A stretch of 64,000 nt of DNA from Persicaria tinctoria (GCA_037127255.1 JBANSL010000005.1:81969160-82033159), one strand, 5' to 3'; counted from the first letter of the stretch, positions 50,763 to 61,937 are shown. Notes: generated from the letters alone by a model not told the origin. Numbers and translations are program-made.

Positions 50763-53690
50763 CATGATGTCAAGGACATCAAGGAGCGTCTAGATCACAT
50801 TTCCAAAGATATGATTCATTTCAATTTTAATTATGAGCAAACCAATTGAAGAGAACCCAACTAGAGCCCCCATTAGGTTTAGGAATGAAACTCACTCCTT
50901 TGTCAAATCAGAGGATGTAATTGAAAGAGACCGGGAAAAGGAGGACATCATCGAATTGTTGTTGCCTAAAGAGAAAACTTGTCAACTCAGTCTTTCTGTT
51001 ATCTCTGCAATTGGGTTTGGTGGATTGGGGAAGACTACATTAGCTCAATTTGTGTATAATGATGTCCGAGTACAAGCGGGTTTCAGGGGCGGAGTTAGAA
51101 AGTTTTGAGCAGGATGTCATCATAGCATCGACAATAAGATCGAGAAAAAAAATCGTATAACACAACGTGTTCGATAGTACAAACTAGTGTCAACCTATGG
51201 TTTTGAAAATACTACAAATATATAAAACGAAAATAAGGATAAAAAATGAAAATAAAGATAAAAAATGCAATAAATAAACATTGCATTATTAACATGTAAT
51301 AATGTATAATTAGATATAAATAATTTAAACTTGCGTAACTTCTTACCATATTCTCAAAATAAGTAATATAACCTATGATTTCAAAGCTCTCGAGATGAAT
51401 TATAATATTTGAATGTCAATTTAAGTAAAATATTAAAGTATTATAGTATATTGAAATAAAACTAAAGTGACTAATACTGCTGTAATTTTCAACCATTTAT
51501 AACTTTTTACTCAGATGTCGGACAGGGAGTATTATATATCAAAACGAAGCTATCGACGAGGAGAATACACTAGATAATTTGTCGGATGTGTGTGTGGGGG
51601 GGGGTGTCACGTGACCACCTAGGACCCCCTAGCTCCACCTCTGGGGGTTTGAATTGTGTCTATGGGCTTGTGTTAATTACTTTTTGGATCTAAAGGAGGT
51701 CTTAGTGACAATCGATCTTAATTAACATCTGTTCTTGGGTCTAAACCCGATGACAACAGTTTAGATCACTTGCATGCAAAGGCAGTTGTGGAAGAAAATT
51801 AGGGGGAAAAAATATTTCATGGTGTTGGATGATGTTTGGGATGAAGATCCATCCAATTGGCATGAGTTGAAAAAAATCCTTGATTGTGGAAAAATCGGTG
51901 GTAAGATTTTAGCCGCAACACGCAGTACCAAGGTTGTCCAATGTTTGAATGCAATAAAGCCTTACTACTCTGTAAAAAAAATCTGTCAGAAGAGAGTGCT
52001 TGGGATTTGTTTGCCAAGTCAACATTTGAGGAGGGTGAAATTGTTCATGATTCTGAATTAGTTAGTTTAGGGAAGAAGATTTTCCAAAAGTGTGGATATG
52101 CCCCCCTTGCTCTAATTACTAGCTACTGGTAGCATGTTACGATCTAAAGAGAAGGATAAGAAGAGGTGGTTATCTGTAGTGGATAATGAGCTTGCAGATG
52201 TTCTTGTTGATAATGAGGATGACGGAATCATGAAAGTCTTAATGTTTAGCTACATTTGTCTCCCGTCTCCATTAAAGGATTGTTTTGCTTATTTCTCAAT
52301 CTTGCCTAAAGATTATAGATTTGAAAAGGATGTGTTGGTTCGTATGTGGGCAGCCCAGGGTTTTATTAAGGGAGATCCTAAGCAGAGTTTGGAGGAAGTA
52401 GGGGATGCGTATTTCTTTCAAATGGTTGATAGGTGCTTCTTCCAAGAGGTGGAAATGGATACATGGCAAGGCTATCCCAGATACACTTGTAAAATGCATG
52501 ATTTGCTACATGATTTAGCATTACAAGTTGCAGGAGATGAGAGTACGTAGATGCTTCATTGGGAAAGTTAAGAGCATGAGTGGAAAGAGCTCGCTTCGTC
52601 ATGTGTTTGTCAAGTGTGATCGAAATGTCGTGTTTGGACCTTCTGGTCTGTCTCCCCATTGAAAGATGTTAAGGACCCTTTTATTTGATGGTGTTTATAA
52701 TCCCTTTGAAACAGCAAGCTACTTGAATTCACTTTTGGGGTGTTTTAAAATGTTGCGCGCATTGGAAATTAAATTGTCAAGTCTTATCGACATTGATATG
52801 TTACCTGATTCATTTGGAAGATTGATTCACTTGAGATACCTCAATCTATCATACAATGAAAAACTGGAAAAAAAATAAATCTGAATTCAATTTGTGAGCT
52901 TCAACATTTGCAAACCCTGGATCTTAAGAATTGTTATTCTCTTGTGGAATTGCCTTTGAACCTTGGGAAGTTGGTGAGCTTGAGACACCTTTGCTTAGAG
53001 AATTGCAATAGCTTAGGTTCTTTAGCTTAGGGGTTGGCAGATATATATCTACACTACACTTGTGAGTTTGAATCGGTTTATTATGCATCCTAGTAATGGG
53101 GGTTTGAGATATTTGGGATGCCGGCCTTGATGATATGTGTGGGCCGGGGTTGTGAAAATTGAGCTTCCAAATAAGGGATGGACTGCTTGCATAGAAGATG
53201 CAAGAAAATCAAACATGTCGAAAAAGCACAAACTGCATGGATTATAGAGTGGATCAATGATGGTGAACATGGAATGACCAAGGAAGAAACAGAAGAAGCA
53301 GTGATAGAGGCAATTCATCCACAGGAAAATCTTGAGTATTTGTTAATACACGGGTATGTTTGTGATAAACTTCCAAGTTGGGTTTTCTCACATTCAAATC
53401 TCAAGTAGGTCCGTCCAGATGGATCCACTTTGGAGTACTTATGTGGTGAGAATGTAAAATTTGAATCTAGTTCGTCGTGCCTTGAAATCCCAAAAATGTG
53501 GGACTCGTATCTAAGATGTGTGCCAAAGGATTCAATAAAATTCTTAACTTCTCTCAAGTGTTTGCAAATTGAGTTCTGTGACATAAGATGTGTGTCTAGT
53601 GCTGGCTTGGCGTATCTCACTGCCCTTCAACAGTTGGAGATATCCTGCTGGGGAGACTGGCAATTAAATATTGAAATTGAAGGACATATC
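50763..53690 (+). pseudogene. CNL-type NLR resistance-gene pseudogene (CC remnant, NB-ARC, LRR)
   Basis: Motifs appear in order but across several frames. They are: a CC end (KDIKERLDHISKDMIHF), P-loop GFGGLGKTTLAQFVYND (about 51010), RNBS-A remnant CLWACVNYF (51655), kinase-2 KKYFMVLDDVWDEDP (51805), RNBS-B KILAATRST, and RNBS-C SEESAWDLFAKSTFEEGE. GYAPLA stands in place of GLPLA, followed by RNBS-D CFAYFSILPKDYRFEKD, MHD-type KMHDLLHDLALQV (52490) and LRRs (LPDSFGRLIHLRYLNLSYN, LQTLDLKNCYSL). This is the RGA2/R1-like CNL group. The CC start is lost at a LINE insertion, a MITE splits the NB-ARC after the P-loop, and frameshifts and stops follow. Intact relatives are intracellular immune receptors. 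Confidence 0.9.
51084..51643 (-). mobile_element. CAGTGGCGG-type MITE, copy 3, inside the NLR NB-ARC
   Basis: Ends CAGGGGCGGAGTTAG and, inverted, CAGAGGTGGAGCTAG. GGGTTT is present on both sides (51078-51083 and 51645-51650), with seven or eight bases matching if one mismatch is allowed. The NLR frame continues from VQAGF to the next expected residues once the insert and one duplicate are skipped. It is inverted relative to the copy at 4009. Confidence 0.85.
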
Positions 53691-54168
53691 TGATCATAAA
53701 AGTGGAATGGGGATGCCATGGAAAGCCTTGCAGAGGCTGCGAAGATTTGTAGTGTCATGGCAGAGACACTTACAAAGAGGGATTCAATACCTCACTGCTC
53801 TTGAAGAATTGAGGATTACATATTATGAAATCAGGCAAGTAGAAGAAGATAATGAAATGGTGGATAAAGGACCTGATGCGGGACCATTCAAGACACCTTC
53901 GGACACACCTATACTTGGGGATGACCCTATGATTCAAGCTCGTGAGAATGATGGCATCCTCAAGAGGAAAAAGAAGGTTCCACCTTGGGTCGTTCGTTTT
54001 TGGTATCGTCATGTACAGTTGACAGCTTTTCAACGTCTCAGTAAAATGAGTCGTACGGATTCAATATTAATCGGATTGGATCGTGCCATACCTTGTCGGA
54101 ACGAGGACGAAGAGATCTACAACTTTGCTGTTGAAGGTTTTTCTAGATTCGACATAGAGCTTGGCTGA
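53690..54168 (+). other. LRR remnant passing into an open frame of unknown origin
   Basis: The frame starting at 53671 first gives LRR-like QYLTALEELRITYYEI. It then reads about 110 residues unlike an LRR (PPWVVRFWYRHVQLTAFQR, LSKMSRTDSILIGLDRA, FAVEGFSRFDIELG) to a stop at 54168. That part may belong to an inserted element, since LRR sequence resumes at 54996. No domain is recognised. Confidence 0.4.
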
Positions 54169-54990
54169 AAATCACATTCTTTGGGCTGTCACTGTTTTAT
54201 ACGAGAAATTCTTAAGTCTTGGAACTCTTTTTATTTAGAGACCTTCTTTACGAGAAATTCTTAAGTCTTGGAACTCTTTTTATTTAGAGACCTTCTTTAT
54301 TTAAGTTATTTTAGGTAATTTAGGGATTTATTTTAATTTCTATTATATTTATTATTTTTATTAAAATCAGCCCTAGGGTTTTCTATATTAGAACGGCTGA
54401 TTCCTCCATTGTAACTCAGACGCCTCTTTGAATTAGAAAAATACAGTTTGTGTGAAACACGCCTGTGAGAAAGTCAATCGATTCGTAGCGTTGCTCATCG
54501 ATTGCAAATTGGTTATAGATCTAACTTGGTTTGCTTTGAGTTCGTCAACCTCGCGAGAGCTTGGTGATCCAGGTAATCACAAGTCCCCTCCTTGTGCCTC
54601 CAAGTTATCCGCTTGCAAATTGGTTATAGATCTAACTTGGTTTGCTTTGAGTTCGTCAACCTCGCGAGAGTTTGGTGATCCAGGTAATCACAAGTCCCCT
54701 CCTTGTGCCTCCAAGTTGTCCGCTTGGTTGTGTAAGGTTGTAGAGGCGGGCTTTATAGTCGTTGGTATTTGGTTCCTACCCTCTCAGGAGGCCTGGGGTC
54801 TTTGCCTCGTTCTATTTTAGTTCGAATCAGTCCTTATTGGTCGAGTCTTTATTGTTTCTTTGTTCGAATCTTGCTGCGTTTTGTCTTGTTCTTGAGTCAT
54901 TTGCTTCCGTTCTTGTTATTCTAGTTTGATTATCGAAGATCGGACCATCCTACGGCTAACCCTGTATCAAGACCACTCCTAGCTAAAAGG
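54169..54990. other. LTR-like insertion with two tandem duplications
   Basis: Holds a 49-bp perfect tandem repeat (54201-54298) and a 111-bp tandem repeat (54504-54614, 54615-54725). CAGTTTGTGTGAAACACG and an AACGGCTGATTCC..GTAACTC block resemble an LTR transcript leader. It separates LRR sequence at 53776 from LRR sequence at 54996. Borders and target duplication unresolved. Confidence 0.4.
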
Positions 54991-54995
54991 TGGGC

Positions 54996-55075
54996 TTCAA
55001 TACCTCACTGCTCTTCAAACACTGGAATTCAATTTTATTCATAGTGTTACCACTATGAGGCAGGGAAGTAATTAA
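54996..55075 (+). pseudogene. LRR fragment of the NLR
   Basis: One frame reads GLQYLTALQTLEFNFIHS, the same motif as QYLTALEELRI at 53780, then a stop. Confidence 0.55.
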
Positions 55076-55214
55076 TTAGATGAGGCAGCAGGCCGGTGTT
55101 GTCCTTAATTCTCTTCAGAGACAAGGTCTACCTTCATCCGGATAAGGTCTACCTTCATCCGGATAAGTGGTCACGTGACCACTGAATAAAAGAGTTGGGT
55201 ACATTGGCTTCATT

Positions 55215-55388
55215 TAGACAACGAGTCACGCACCAGATAAACCGGTTTGCGTCGACTGGTTCGATTCACTACTAGGGAGCAATGCAAACATTAGATTTTC
55301 ACCTAAGGAAAAGGGTAGAGACATTATCGAACCTAGAACCCCCTCTTACTTCTCCCCTTACTCGACACCACTGGACCACCACAGCTGG
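55215..55388 (-). mobile_element. SINE copy related to 48869-49020
   Basis: The minus strand has TGGTCCAGTGGTG as A box and AGGTTCGATAATG as B-box region. The body carries AACCAGTCGACGCAAACC. It lies within a tract (55185-55420) that is duplicated at 61548-61800. Confidence 0.65.
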
Positions 55389-55714
55389 AGCAAAAGATTT
55401 ATATTTTAACCATATTTTCTTAAACGCTCTACTCATTTTCCGTCTCTCCTGACTCAAAAAAAATAAAATTAACACATAAAATTTAATTTATTTTCCTTTT
55501 ATTTTCTACTTCTCAAACAAACACAAACACCACAACAAAGACAAACCAAAATAGTAGATAGCAATAAGTAGATTCACCCCAAAACAACTTAACCCTCAAC
55601 ATCAAACAATTTTTTCGGTAATGCACCGACAAGTCATCGCTCATTCACACCTTTGATCAAAAGATTGCAACATTAATGTTAACTGGACTTACTCTATAGT
55701 GAATTATTGCACCT

Positions 55715-57124
55715 TCAATAATTCCACAAGTGGGCCAATCTTGAGAGAGTGACACTTGACTCCCCATCTTTCTCCATTCTTCTTCTTGCTTCATCTTTGA
55801 GCTTCTTCATCCTCTCTTTGATCTCTTCTCCTTCCTTCCCTTCCATTGACGCCTTCACCACCTCCGCGATATCCTCCCTTTTTGCGACTCCCTCGTTGTT
55901 CTTCTTGACCCGGAGTGCCACCTTAACCTCCTCCACCAGCTCTATTGCGTTTATCTTCTGCTCGGCGTACAATGGCCACGCGATGAACCCTACCCCGTTA
56001 AGCACACCTTCGAAGACCGAGTTCCACCCGCAGTGCGTCATGAACCCTCCAGTCGCCCTATGACTAAGGACCTCTACTTGCGGTGCCCACGAATGCACCA
56101 CCAAACCCCGCCCCTCGGTCCTCTCCACGAACCCTTGGGGTAGAAACCCTAATGGATTACTTTCTTCTTCCAAGCCCAAGAAGGCTCCGTATGAAACCGA
56201 ATCATTCGGGGTCCTAACCACCCAAGGAACCTTTGCTGGCTCAGCTCAAGACCCCATGCTAGCTCGGTCACCTGCTTGGTGGAGAGGGTCCCACCGCTCC
56301 CGAAGCTCACGTATAGTACGGAGCCTAGCGGCTGCTCATCTAGCCATCTTAAGCAACCCGATGGATCACTTTTCGAACCCGCCCTAACAATTGGACCCAC
56401 AACATGGACCGGTGGCACGACCTTCGTTAAAGCCCTAATGGGACCGTCCTCTAAGGACTGAAAGCTATTCAATATAATCGCTTCGCATAACTCGAACCTC
56501 TTGCAATGATCGATGAACAACTTGGGGTGTGCAGTGTTGCGGTGGAGGAGCGGATCAGGAAGATCCTTCACTCGAACCGTAGGGCATCCGGGGAAGTTGA
56601 GGGGCTCATCCGGGCCCCATACGTCGGACAACTCGATCTCCTTAGGGAGGTGGAGGAACATGGATAAGCAGATTCCGGAGGCAGAGAAGAATATGTAGGA
56701 CTTGATCCCGAGCTCCGAGCTTACGTGGATGACGTCGGTAGCGAAGATGTCGACGATCAAGAGCTCATGGGAGATCTCTTGGAGGGTTTGGCGGAGAAGG
56801 GGGATGGAGCGGCTGATTGATCGATAGCATGATATGGGAGAAAACCTCGTCATGGAAGTCGGAGAAGGCGGGGAAAGAATGAGGTGGGAGGTTGATGATG
56901 TCGAAGGCGGTGGCGGGGAGTGAGGAGAGCGCCGGTGGGGTGGTAGGAGCGGAGGTGTTAGCGTCGGCGGTGCTCGGGATGAGGATGAAAGTCAAGAATA
57001 AAGAGGGGTTGTGGAGGAGGAGGTGCCGGGCGAACTCGGCGAGTGAGATGAGGTGGCCGGCGCCCGGGTTCGGGATGATGGCTATGTGAGTTTGCTTGTT
57101 TGGAGTTGCATCCATGGATGCCAT
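55715..57124 (-). pseudogene. UGT72-like pseudogene, copy 2, two frameshifts
   Basis: Closely related to copy 1 along its whole length, starting MASMDATPNKQTH (ATG at 57124) and ending SRLAHLWNY. Three lesions are visible. A 4-base expansion near 56815-56840 shifts frame after the SFPAFSDFHDEV block. An in-frame loss of about four residues turns ELPVAALIVD into ELLIVD. A one-base deletion near 56222-56228 shifts frame before VVRTPNDS. The PSPG region itself is intact (WAPQVEVLSHRATGGF..AEQ). 3' flanking sequence is shared with copy 1 for at least 130 bp, so the duplication included flanks. Confidence 0.93.
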
Positions 57125-57129
57125 AGCTA

Positions 57130-57600
57130 ATACCTTTGTACGTAGATGCAAAGTGAATATATAAGGCTGAGAGTATTGAAACCTCTCTATTGCATCATTT
57201 AATTAGGGCGGTTCAAAAATTAGAGCGGACTATAATCAGATCGGAATCGGTCGGAATTACTACTCTTGAATCGGACCGAGATTATTATGGTCCGATTTAC
57301 GGTTCAATGAGCTGATGGACCGGAATTAGACATGTCAGCGGGTCTAGCTTTCAGGTCAGGTTCAGGTCCTAGGTAGATCAGATTTCGAATCATTCAGATT
57401 ATCGATTATTTCGGGTCGAGCCAAACCGAATTTGTTCCGGCTTTCAATCCACCCAACGGGTCAAAAAAAATGTATACTGTAGCGTTTAATTTGTAATGAT
57501 GACAAAAATTCCACCTTCACTCTGCATTTGACCGAGTTTATATATTTTACCTACTTTATTAATTTTTTCAGTAACTTTTACAAGTTAATTGTATTATATT
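57130..57600. other. Promoter of UGT copy 2 and intergenic DNA
   Basis: A minus-strand TATATATTC lies about 35-45 bp upstream of the copy 2 ATG. From 57203, TAGGGCGGTTCAAAAATT followed by TCGGAATCGG repeats resembles a hAT-type end, but no partner end was found. Confidence 0.4.
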
Positions 57601-57605
57601 TTTAA

Positions 57606-58633
57606 GGGCAAATTGCTGAAAATAGCATGAACTTTAGGGGTGGTTGCACTCAGTGGCACAAACTTAAAGAAATACAAAAATAATCACCAACTTTGGGGTT
57701 TAGTTGCGGTCAGTGACACATACCCCATATCTCACTAATGTGGACTAGTGGGGGTGCTTACATGAAATTTTTTTAATTAAAAAGACATATATCGAGATAT
57801 GGATTAGTGAGAATGTTTGCAAATGTAACATTTGCAAATTAAAATAACTAAATTTTAATTTGCAAATGTTATATTTAATTGTCACAATTATATTTGATTT
57901 GGAATTACATGAAATAAAAAATAAAATTGGAACCTAGCTAGTTTCATAATTTGGGCACATCTTTTATGTCTTATAATTTTTTAAAAAAAAATCCATGTAA
58001 GCATTCCCACTAATTAATCGGAGCAAATCCTCTGCCCCATTTTTTTCGCCCCAACACCATATCCCACATAATTATTTTACCTTCAAAATTAAAATTAAAT
58101 TTTTAAAAAAATATATATTTAGCTTCTACATACTTATTATAACATATTTGAAAAAAAAATCTTAAAAAATCAACCTAGAAAAATTATAATAATTCAAAAG
58201 AGATATAAAGATTTTTTAAAAATTTAAAAATATGTGATTTTACTATAGATTTTAAAAAAATATATAATTCAATTTTTTAAGATTTTTTTTTCAAATATGT
58301 TATAATAAGTAGGTAAAAGTTAAATATATTTTTTAAATTTTTTAAATTTTAATTTGAAGGTAAAATAATTATGTGGGATGGGGTGTTGGGGCACGAAAAT
58401 GGAGCAGAGGATTTGCTCCCCTAATTCATATCTCGCTATATGCCTTTTTAATTAAAAAAGTTTCATGTAAGCACCCACATTAGCAAGATATGGGTTATTT
58501 TAGCAAGATATGGGGTATGTGCCACTGACCGCAACTAAACCCCAAAGTTGGTGATTATTTTTGTATTTCTTTAAGTTTGTGCCACTGAGTGCAACCACCC
58601 CTAAAGTTCGTGCTATTTTCTGCAATTTCACCC
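57606..58633. mobile_element. Long-TIR element (MULE-like), about 1.03 kb, with a nested MITE
   Basis: Arms of about 190-200 bp are inverted copies of each other with few differences (left 57606-57800, right about 58440-58633). They include CTTTAGGGGTGGTTGCACTC and CACCAACTTTGGGGTTTAG. Long TIRs without coding sequence suggest a non-autonomous Mutator-like element. No 9-bp target duplication was recognised. Confidence 0.65.
58020..58419. mobile_element. Palindromic MITE nested in the long-TIR element, 400 bp
   Basis: Ends GGAGCAAATCC/GGATTTGCTCC continue as an inverted repeat through most of the element (GTGGGAT, TTACCTTCAAATTAAAATT, CATATTTGAAAAAAAAATC). Flanks CTAATTAAT and CTAATTCAT fit a 9-bp duplication with one mismatch. 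Confidence 0.7.
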
Positions 58634-58799
58634 CGGATAATCCGGATATTAGCTATATATATCCCGGGGTTTTTAGCCGAAATTTTGTTTGAGTATATCC
58701 CGGATAATAACAGTATATACTTCGGACGTTTTTTTTCCTTGAAAATTTGCTTGAGTATACCCTAGATATGTTTTTCAAATATCCGGGTTATAAAGTTTC

Positions 58800-58915
58800 T
58801 TTGAAACGAGGAAGATTAAAATTAATTGAGAGTTTCTTGAAGCTTAACCAACTAGATTTCATTCAACTGAAGCTTCAAGAAACTCTCAATCAATTTTGAT
58901 CTTCCTCATTTCAAA
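58800..58915. repeat. Near-perfect inverted repeat, 46-bp arms, 24-bp loop
   Basis: The left arm (58800-58845) and inverted right arm (58870-58915) differ at about three positions. A transcript in either direction would fold into a long hairpin. The right arm abuts the primer-binding-site-like GATATTAGAGCCGGG. Confidence 0.85.
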
Positions 58916-59225
58916 TGATATTAGAGCCGGGTTCGGCTAGTTACAGTCTGGGCTTCAGATTAGTGGGGTTGCTGGCCTTGTTGATATGTCGTGGGCATTG
59001 GTTCCCATTTAAGCGCATGTGACAAGTGCAACTTGTTGGCTAATGTCGTTGCACTTGAGGGGGCGTGTTGGAATGTGGTTGTCCCACATCGGTTATATAG
59101 AGAATGCTTGAACAATATATAAGGTTGAAGGGCTACTCCTCTCATTGCCAATTGGTTTTGAGATGGAATCTCGTTCAGGTTTATGTGTTGTTCGAGGCTC
59201 CCATATGTGGGCCTGCACACACGAC
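58916..59225 (+). mobile_element. TRIM-like LTR element, partial
   Basis: TGATATTAGAGCCGGG (58917-58932) resembles a Met-tRNA primer-binding site. It is followed by about 110 bp of non-coding DNA, the purine tract CACTTGAGGGGGCG, then TGTTGGAATGTGGTTGTCCC (59068), a typical LTR start, and CAATTGGTTTTGAGATGG. It shares the tract with the element at 4805-5150. The 5' LTR is not recognisable. Confidence 0.45.
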
Positions 59226-59229
59226 CTCA

Positions 59230-60200
59230 TGATTTTGTACTAGTGTATATATCTTCACATTAGTCAAGAACAAGGCATCTAAACCACCTAATAATATGGA
59301 TCTCAACAGTGCACAGGCCGGGCTTGACAAATACCACTTTATATCATCCAACAGTTTTAGTCTTTTAGAGGGGTATGTGGATTTCAACAAATACTACTAT
59401 GTTAGGGAAAACTGATAGAACCTTTATGCTAAAAAATCAGATTGAAAATCATACAATGACTCTCTTGTCTCTATATTTCTATATATGCACTAACAACCAC
59501 GACAGACAAAGTGCTCTTTTAGAAAGATATTTATAAAAGAATCAACAACCATGTGCTGCCCATCGTATTAATAGGTGACCCCGAGAAAATGGGAGGGGTC
59601 ACCCCGTTGTTAAAGAAGAACTAAATCTCCATACGATTCCTTGTAAAGGTTCTCCCTTTACTTGGCGAAAAAATAGGAGCACAAATTAAACAACACATAA
59701 CAGAGACTAGACCGAGTTATACATGGTTCACCAAGACATTATGCCAAAATATATATCAGTCTATATGTCCAACACCATCCCTTCACCTCATCCGACCACT
59801 GCCTCATCACTCGCAGCTAGGTAAGGAAACAAGTAAAAAATGATCCCCATTTCGTTTTGAAATTACTTAGACCACAAATCCAAAATATGAACATCAACGG
59901 GTTTGAACAAAATGGAAGGATCTATGACCTACAAATTAGTCCAAAAACAGAAACTATAAAAAGAAAAACACAAAGCAATAGTGAAAAACCCACTCCAATA
60001 ATACGACTATCTTTAAACAAGTAACAAAATTGGACAAGGATATAACAGGTCTTCAACTAAACTAATATTGGGGAAACATTAATGAGTAGCAGATTGCAAA
60101 ACTCTCGCGTCTAGAGAATAAACGCAACGATCTCCTAAAATTTAATCTTAAATTCTGGAAACAACGAGCGCGAGTAAAGCATCTCCAACTGGAATAGCAA
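59230..60200. other. Intergenic stretch, nothing recognised
   Basis: AT-rich, with no supported frame or repeat border. Confidence 0.5.
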
Positions 60201-60204
60201 GCGC

Positions 60205-60440
60205 TATTTTTTGGTTGGAGTTTCCGTTCAGACTAACTGAGCACCCACATACAGAGAAGCGTTATAGTTTTTTGCTACCTTGCTCGTTTGCATACAATAA
60301 TGGTAGATCCCTTGTACTAAATTCACATAATATATTGATACCTTCCCCTCTTAGTTGATGAGTGTGTGACTTGAAATTCAGTGATATATATCGGTTTTAT
60401 GTTTCACCGTCAGTAACATTTTGATCATATCAGCTGAAAT
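60205..60440 (+). repeat. Partial copy of the IDH 3' flank
   Basis: Collinear blocks with 44939-45600: TTTGGTTGGAGTTTCC, GCTCGTTTGCATACAATAATGG, AGATCCCTTGTACTAAATTC, ACATAATATATTGATACC, CCCCTCTTAGTTGATGA and TATGTTTCACCGTC. Several internal deletions relative to the IDH flank. Confidence 0.8.
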
Positions 60441-60479
60441 GTAACTTCTTCTACGAAAAACCTCATACATTGCGATGAA

Positions 60480-61545
60480 TAAAACAAAGTAATAAACAAT
60501 ACTCTAGAAGGGGATGAATAGAGTATGACAAATTTTCGTAAACTTTCTGCAGACGGAATTTCAAGGCCTTGAAATGAATCTCAAGATTTTGAATCAGAAC
60601 TCAAGGTCTTGAAATGATTCCGAAGATCTATTCAGTTGTACGAAAATAAAACTTATCAAAGTATAATGTGGAAATTAAATATGAAAGTAAAACTTCAAGA
60701 ACACGAGAATTGTTAACGAGGTTTAGCAAAACTTGGCCTACGTCCCCGCCTAGGGTTCTCCAACTCGTAGGATTCAAAAGCACTATTATTAATTTCACTT
60801 CATATGGATCCCAGATACAACTAAAAAGATCTTTTCTTTCTTCTAAACAATCGAAGCCTCACCCGCTTCTATCTAGTCAACTCAAACCCCTTAGAGTCCT
60901 AGATACAATTTAGAAAAACAACTCTTCTCTCAACTTGTAGCCTCACCTGCTATTATCTAGTCAACCCAAAACACTCGTTAAATAATAGCTTAGTGAATAC
61001 GTTTGAGTAGATGTATACTCTTAGTATAACACTTTAGACTTGTACAATGAAGTTCTAGAAGCTCTCAATCTCTCAAAAGATAAAGCAAGAACAACAATGG
61101 AGAAAGAGAGAATCAAAAGGCGGATGATTGCAATGAAGAACGCTTTGCTTGTAGATTGAATGCTCGAGTAGCTAGTATTCTTCTCCGCTTGCACCATCTC
61201 TTTTATAGGTTGCATGGGCTGGGCTGATTTTTGAACGTTTGAATTTGAATTGCCAAATCTTTTCTTTCCACAAAATCATCCCACAATCTTCAGCAAATCT
61301 TCTCCTTATCTTCGTATCATATCTAGCATTGAATAGAAAATTCCAACCCTTTCTAGAAGATTTTCCAGTCACCAAATTCTCCAAAATCTGCATAAAAAAT
61401 CTCAGCAACCTTTTCAAATATTTAATATAAAATATGCACATAAAAATCTTTAACAAATAAATATATAAAATATTCGACATATCCAATTCATCCAATTTGT
61501 CATTGCTGTCAAGACCTTAAAACTAAAGTCTTACTTTGTCTTTCA
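60480..61545 (-). other. Solo-LTR-like or retroelement leader DNA
   Basis: The minus strand has CCTATAAAAGAG (61202-61213) as a TATA-like box, followed by a leader-like region. CAACTCGTAGGATTC and GTTAACGAGGTTTAGC are typical of retroelement ends. No coding domain or matched pair was found. Confidence 0.35.
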
Positions 61546-61624
61546 TCAAAGGATTGGGTACATTGGCTTCATTTAGACATATATTGTTTGCTTGGTATGA
61601 CACTGGAATCAGAAATCATAATGA

Positions 61625-61775
61625 CGAATCACGCACCAGATAAACCGGCTTGCATCAACTGGCTCGATTCACTAGTAGAGAGCAATGCAAACATTAGATT
61701 TTCACCTAAGGAAAAGGGTAGAGGCAGAGATCAAACTTAGGATCCCCTTACTCCACACCACTGGACCATTAGCCG
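61625..61775 (-). mobile_element. SINE copy related to 55215-55388
   Basis: Same body and order as the 55215 copy, within the duplicated tract 61548-61800. B box degraded. Confidence 0.6.
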
Positions 61776-61801
61776 GAGCAAAAGATTTATATCTTAACCA
61801 T

Positions 61802-61937
61802 TTTTTTTTTATCTTAGTCCAGTTCGATCGGCTCAATCGCTCTCCATCTGGATCGGGGCAACTATATGTTTCCAAGGGGATTCAAACTTCAAACCTCTTG
61901 ACATGAGATGTAGCCCCACCGCCTCTCTTTGATCTTT
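61802..61937 (-). mobile_element. Second SINE type, fused to the UGT copy 3 C-terminus
   Basis: The plus-strand T-run 61801-61810 is the tail. On the minus strand GGGGCTACATCTC and GTTTGAATCCCC resemble A and B boxes. The UGT frame runs straight into it after the RRREKD codons. Confidence 0.65.

Noticed and set aside
57203..57480. A further hAT MITE
   Set aside because: A plausible left end, but no matching right end or target duplication.
58800..58915. Confirmed microRNA gene
   Set aside because: The hairpin is real, but no known mature sequence was recognised and it sits at a retroelement-like boundary.
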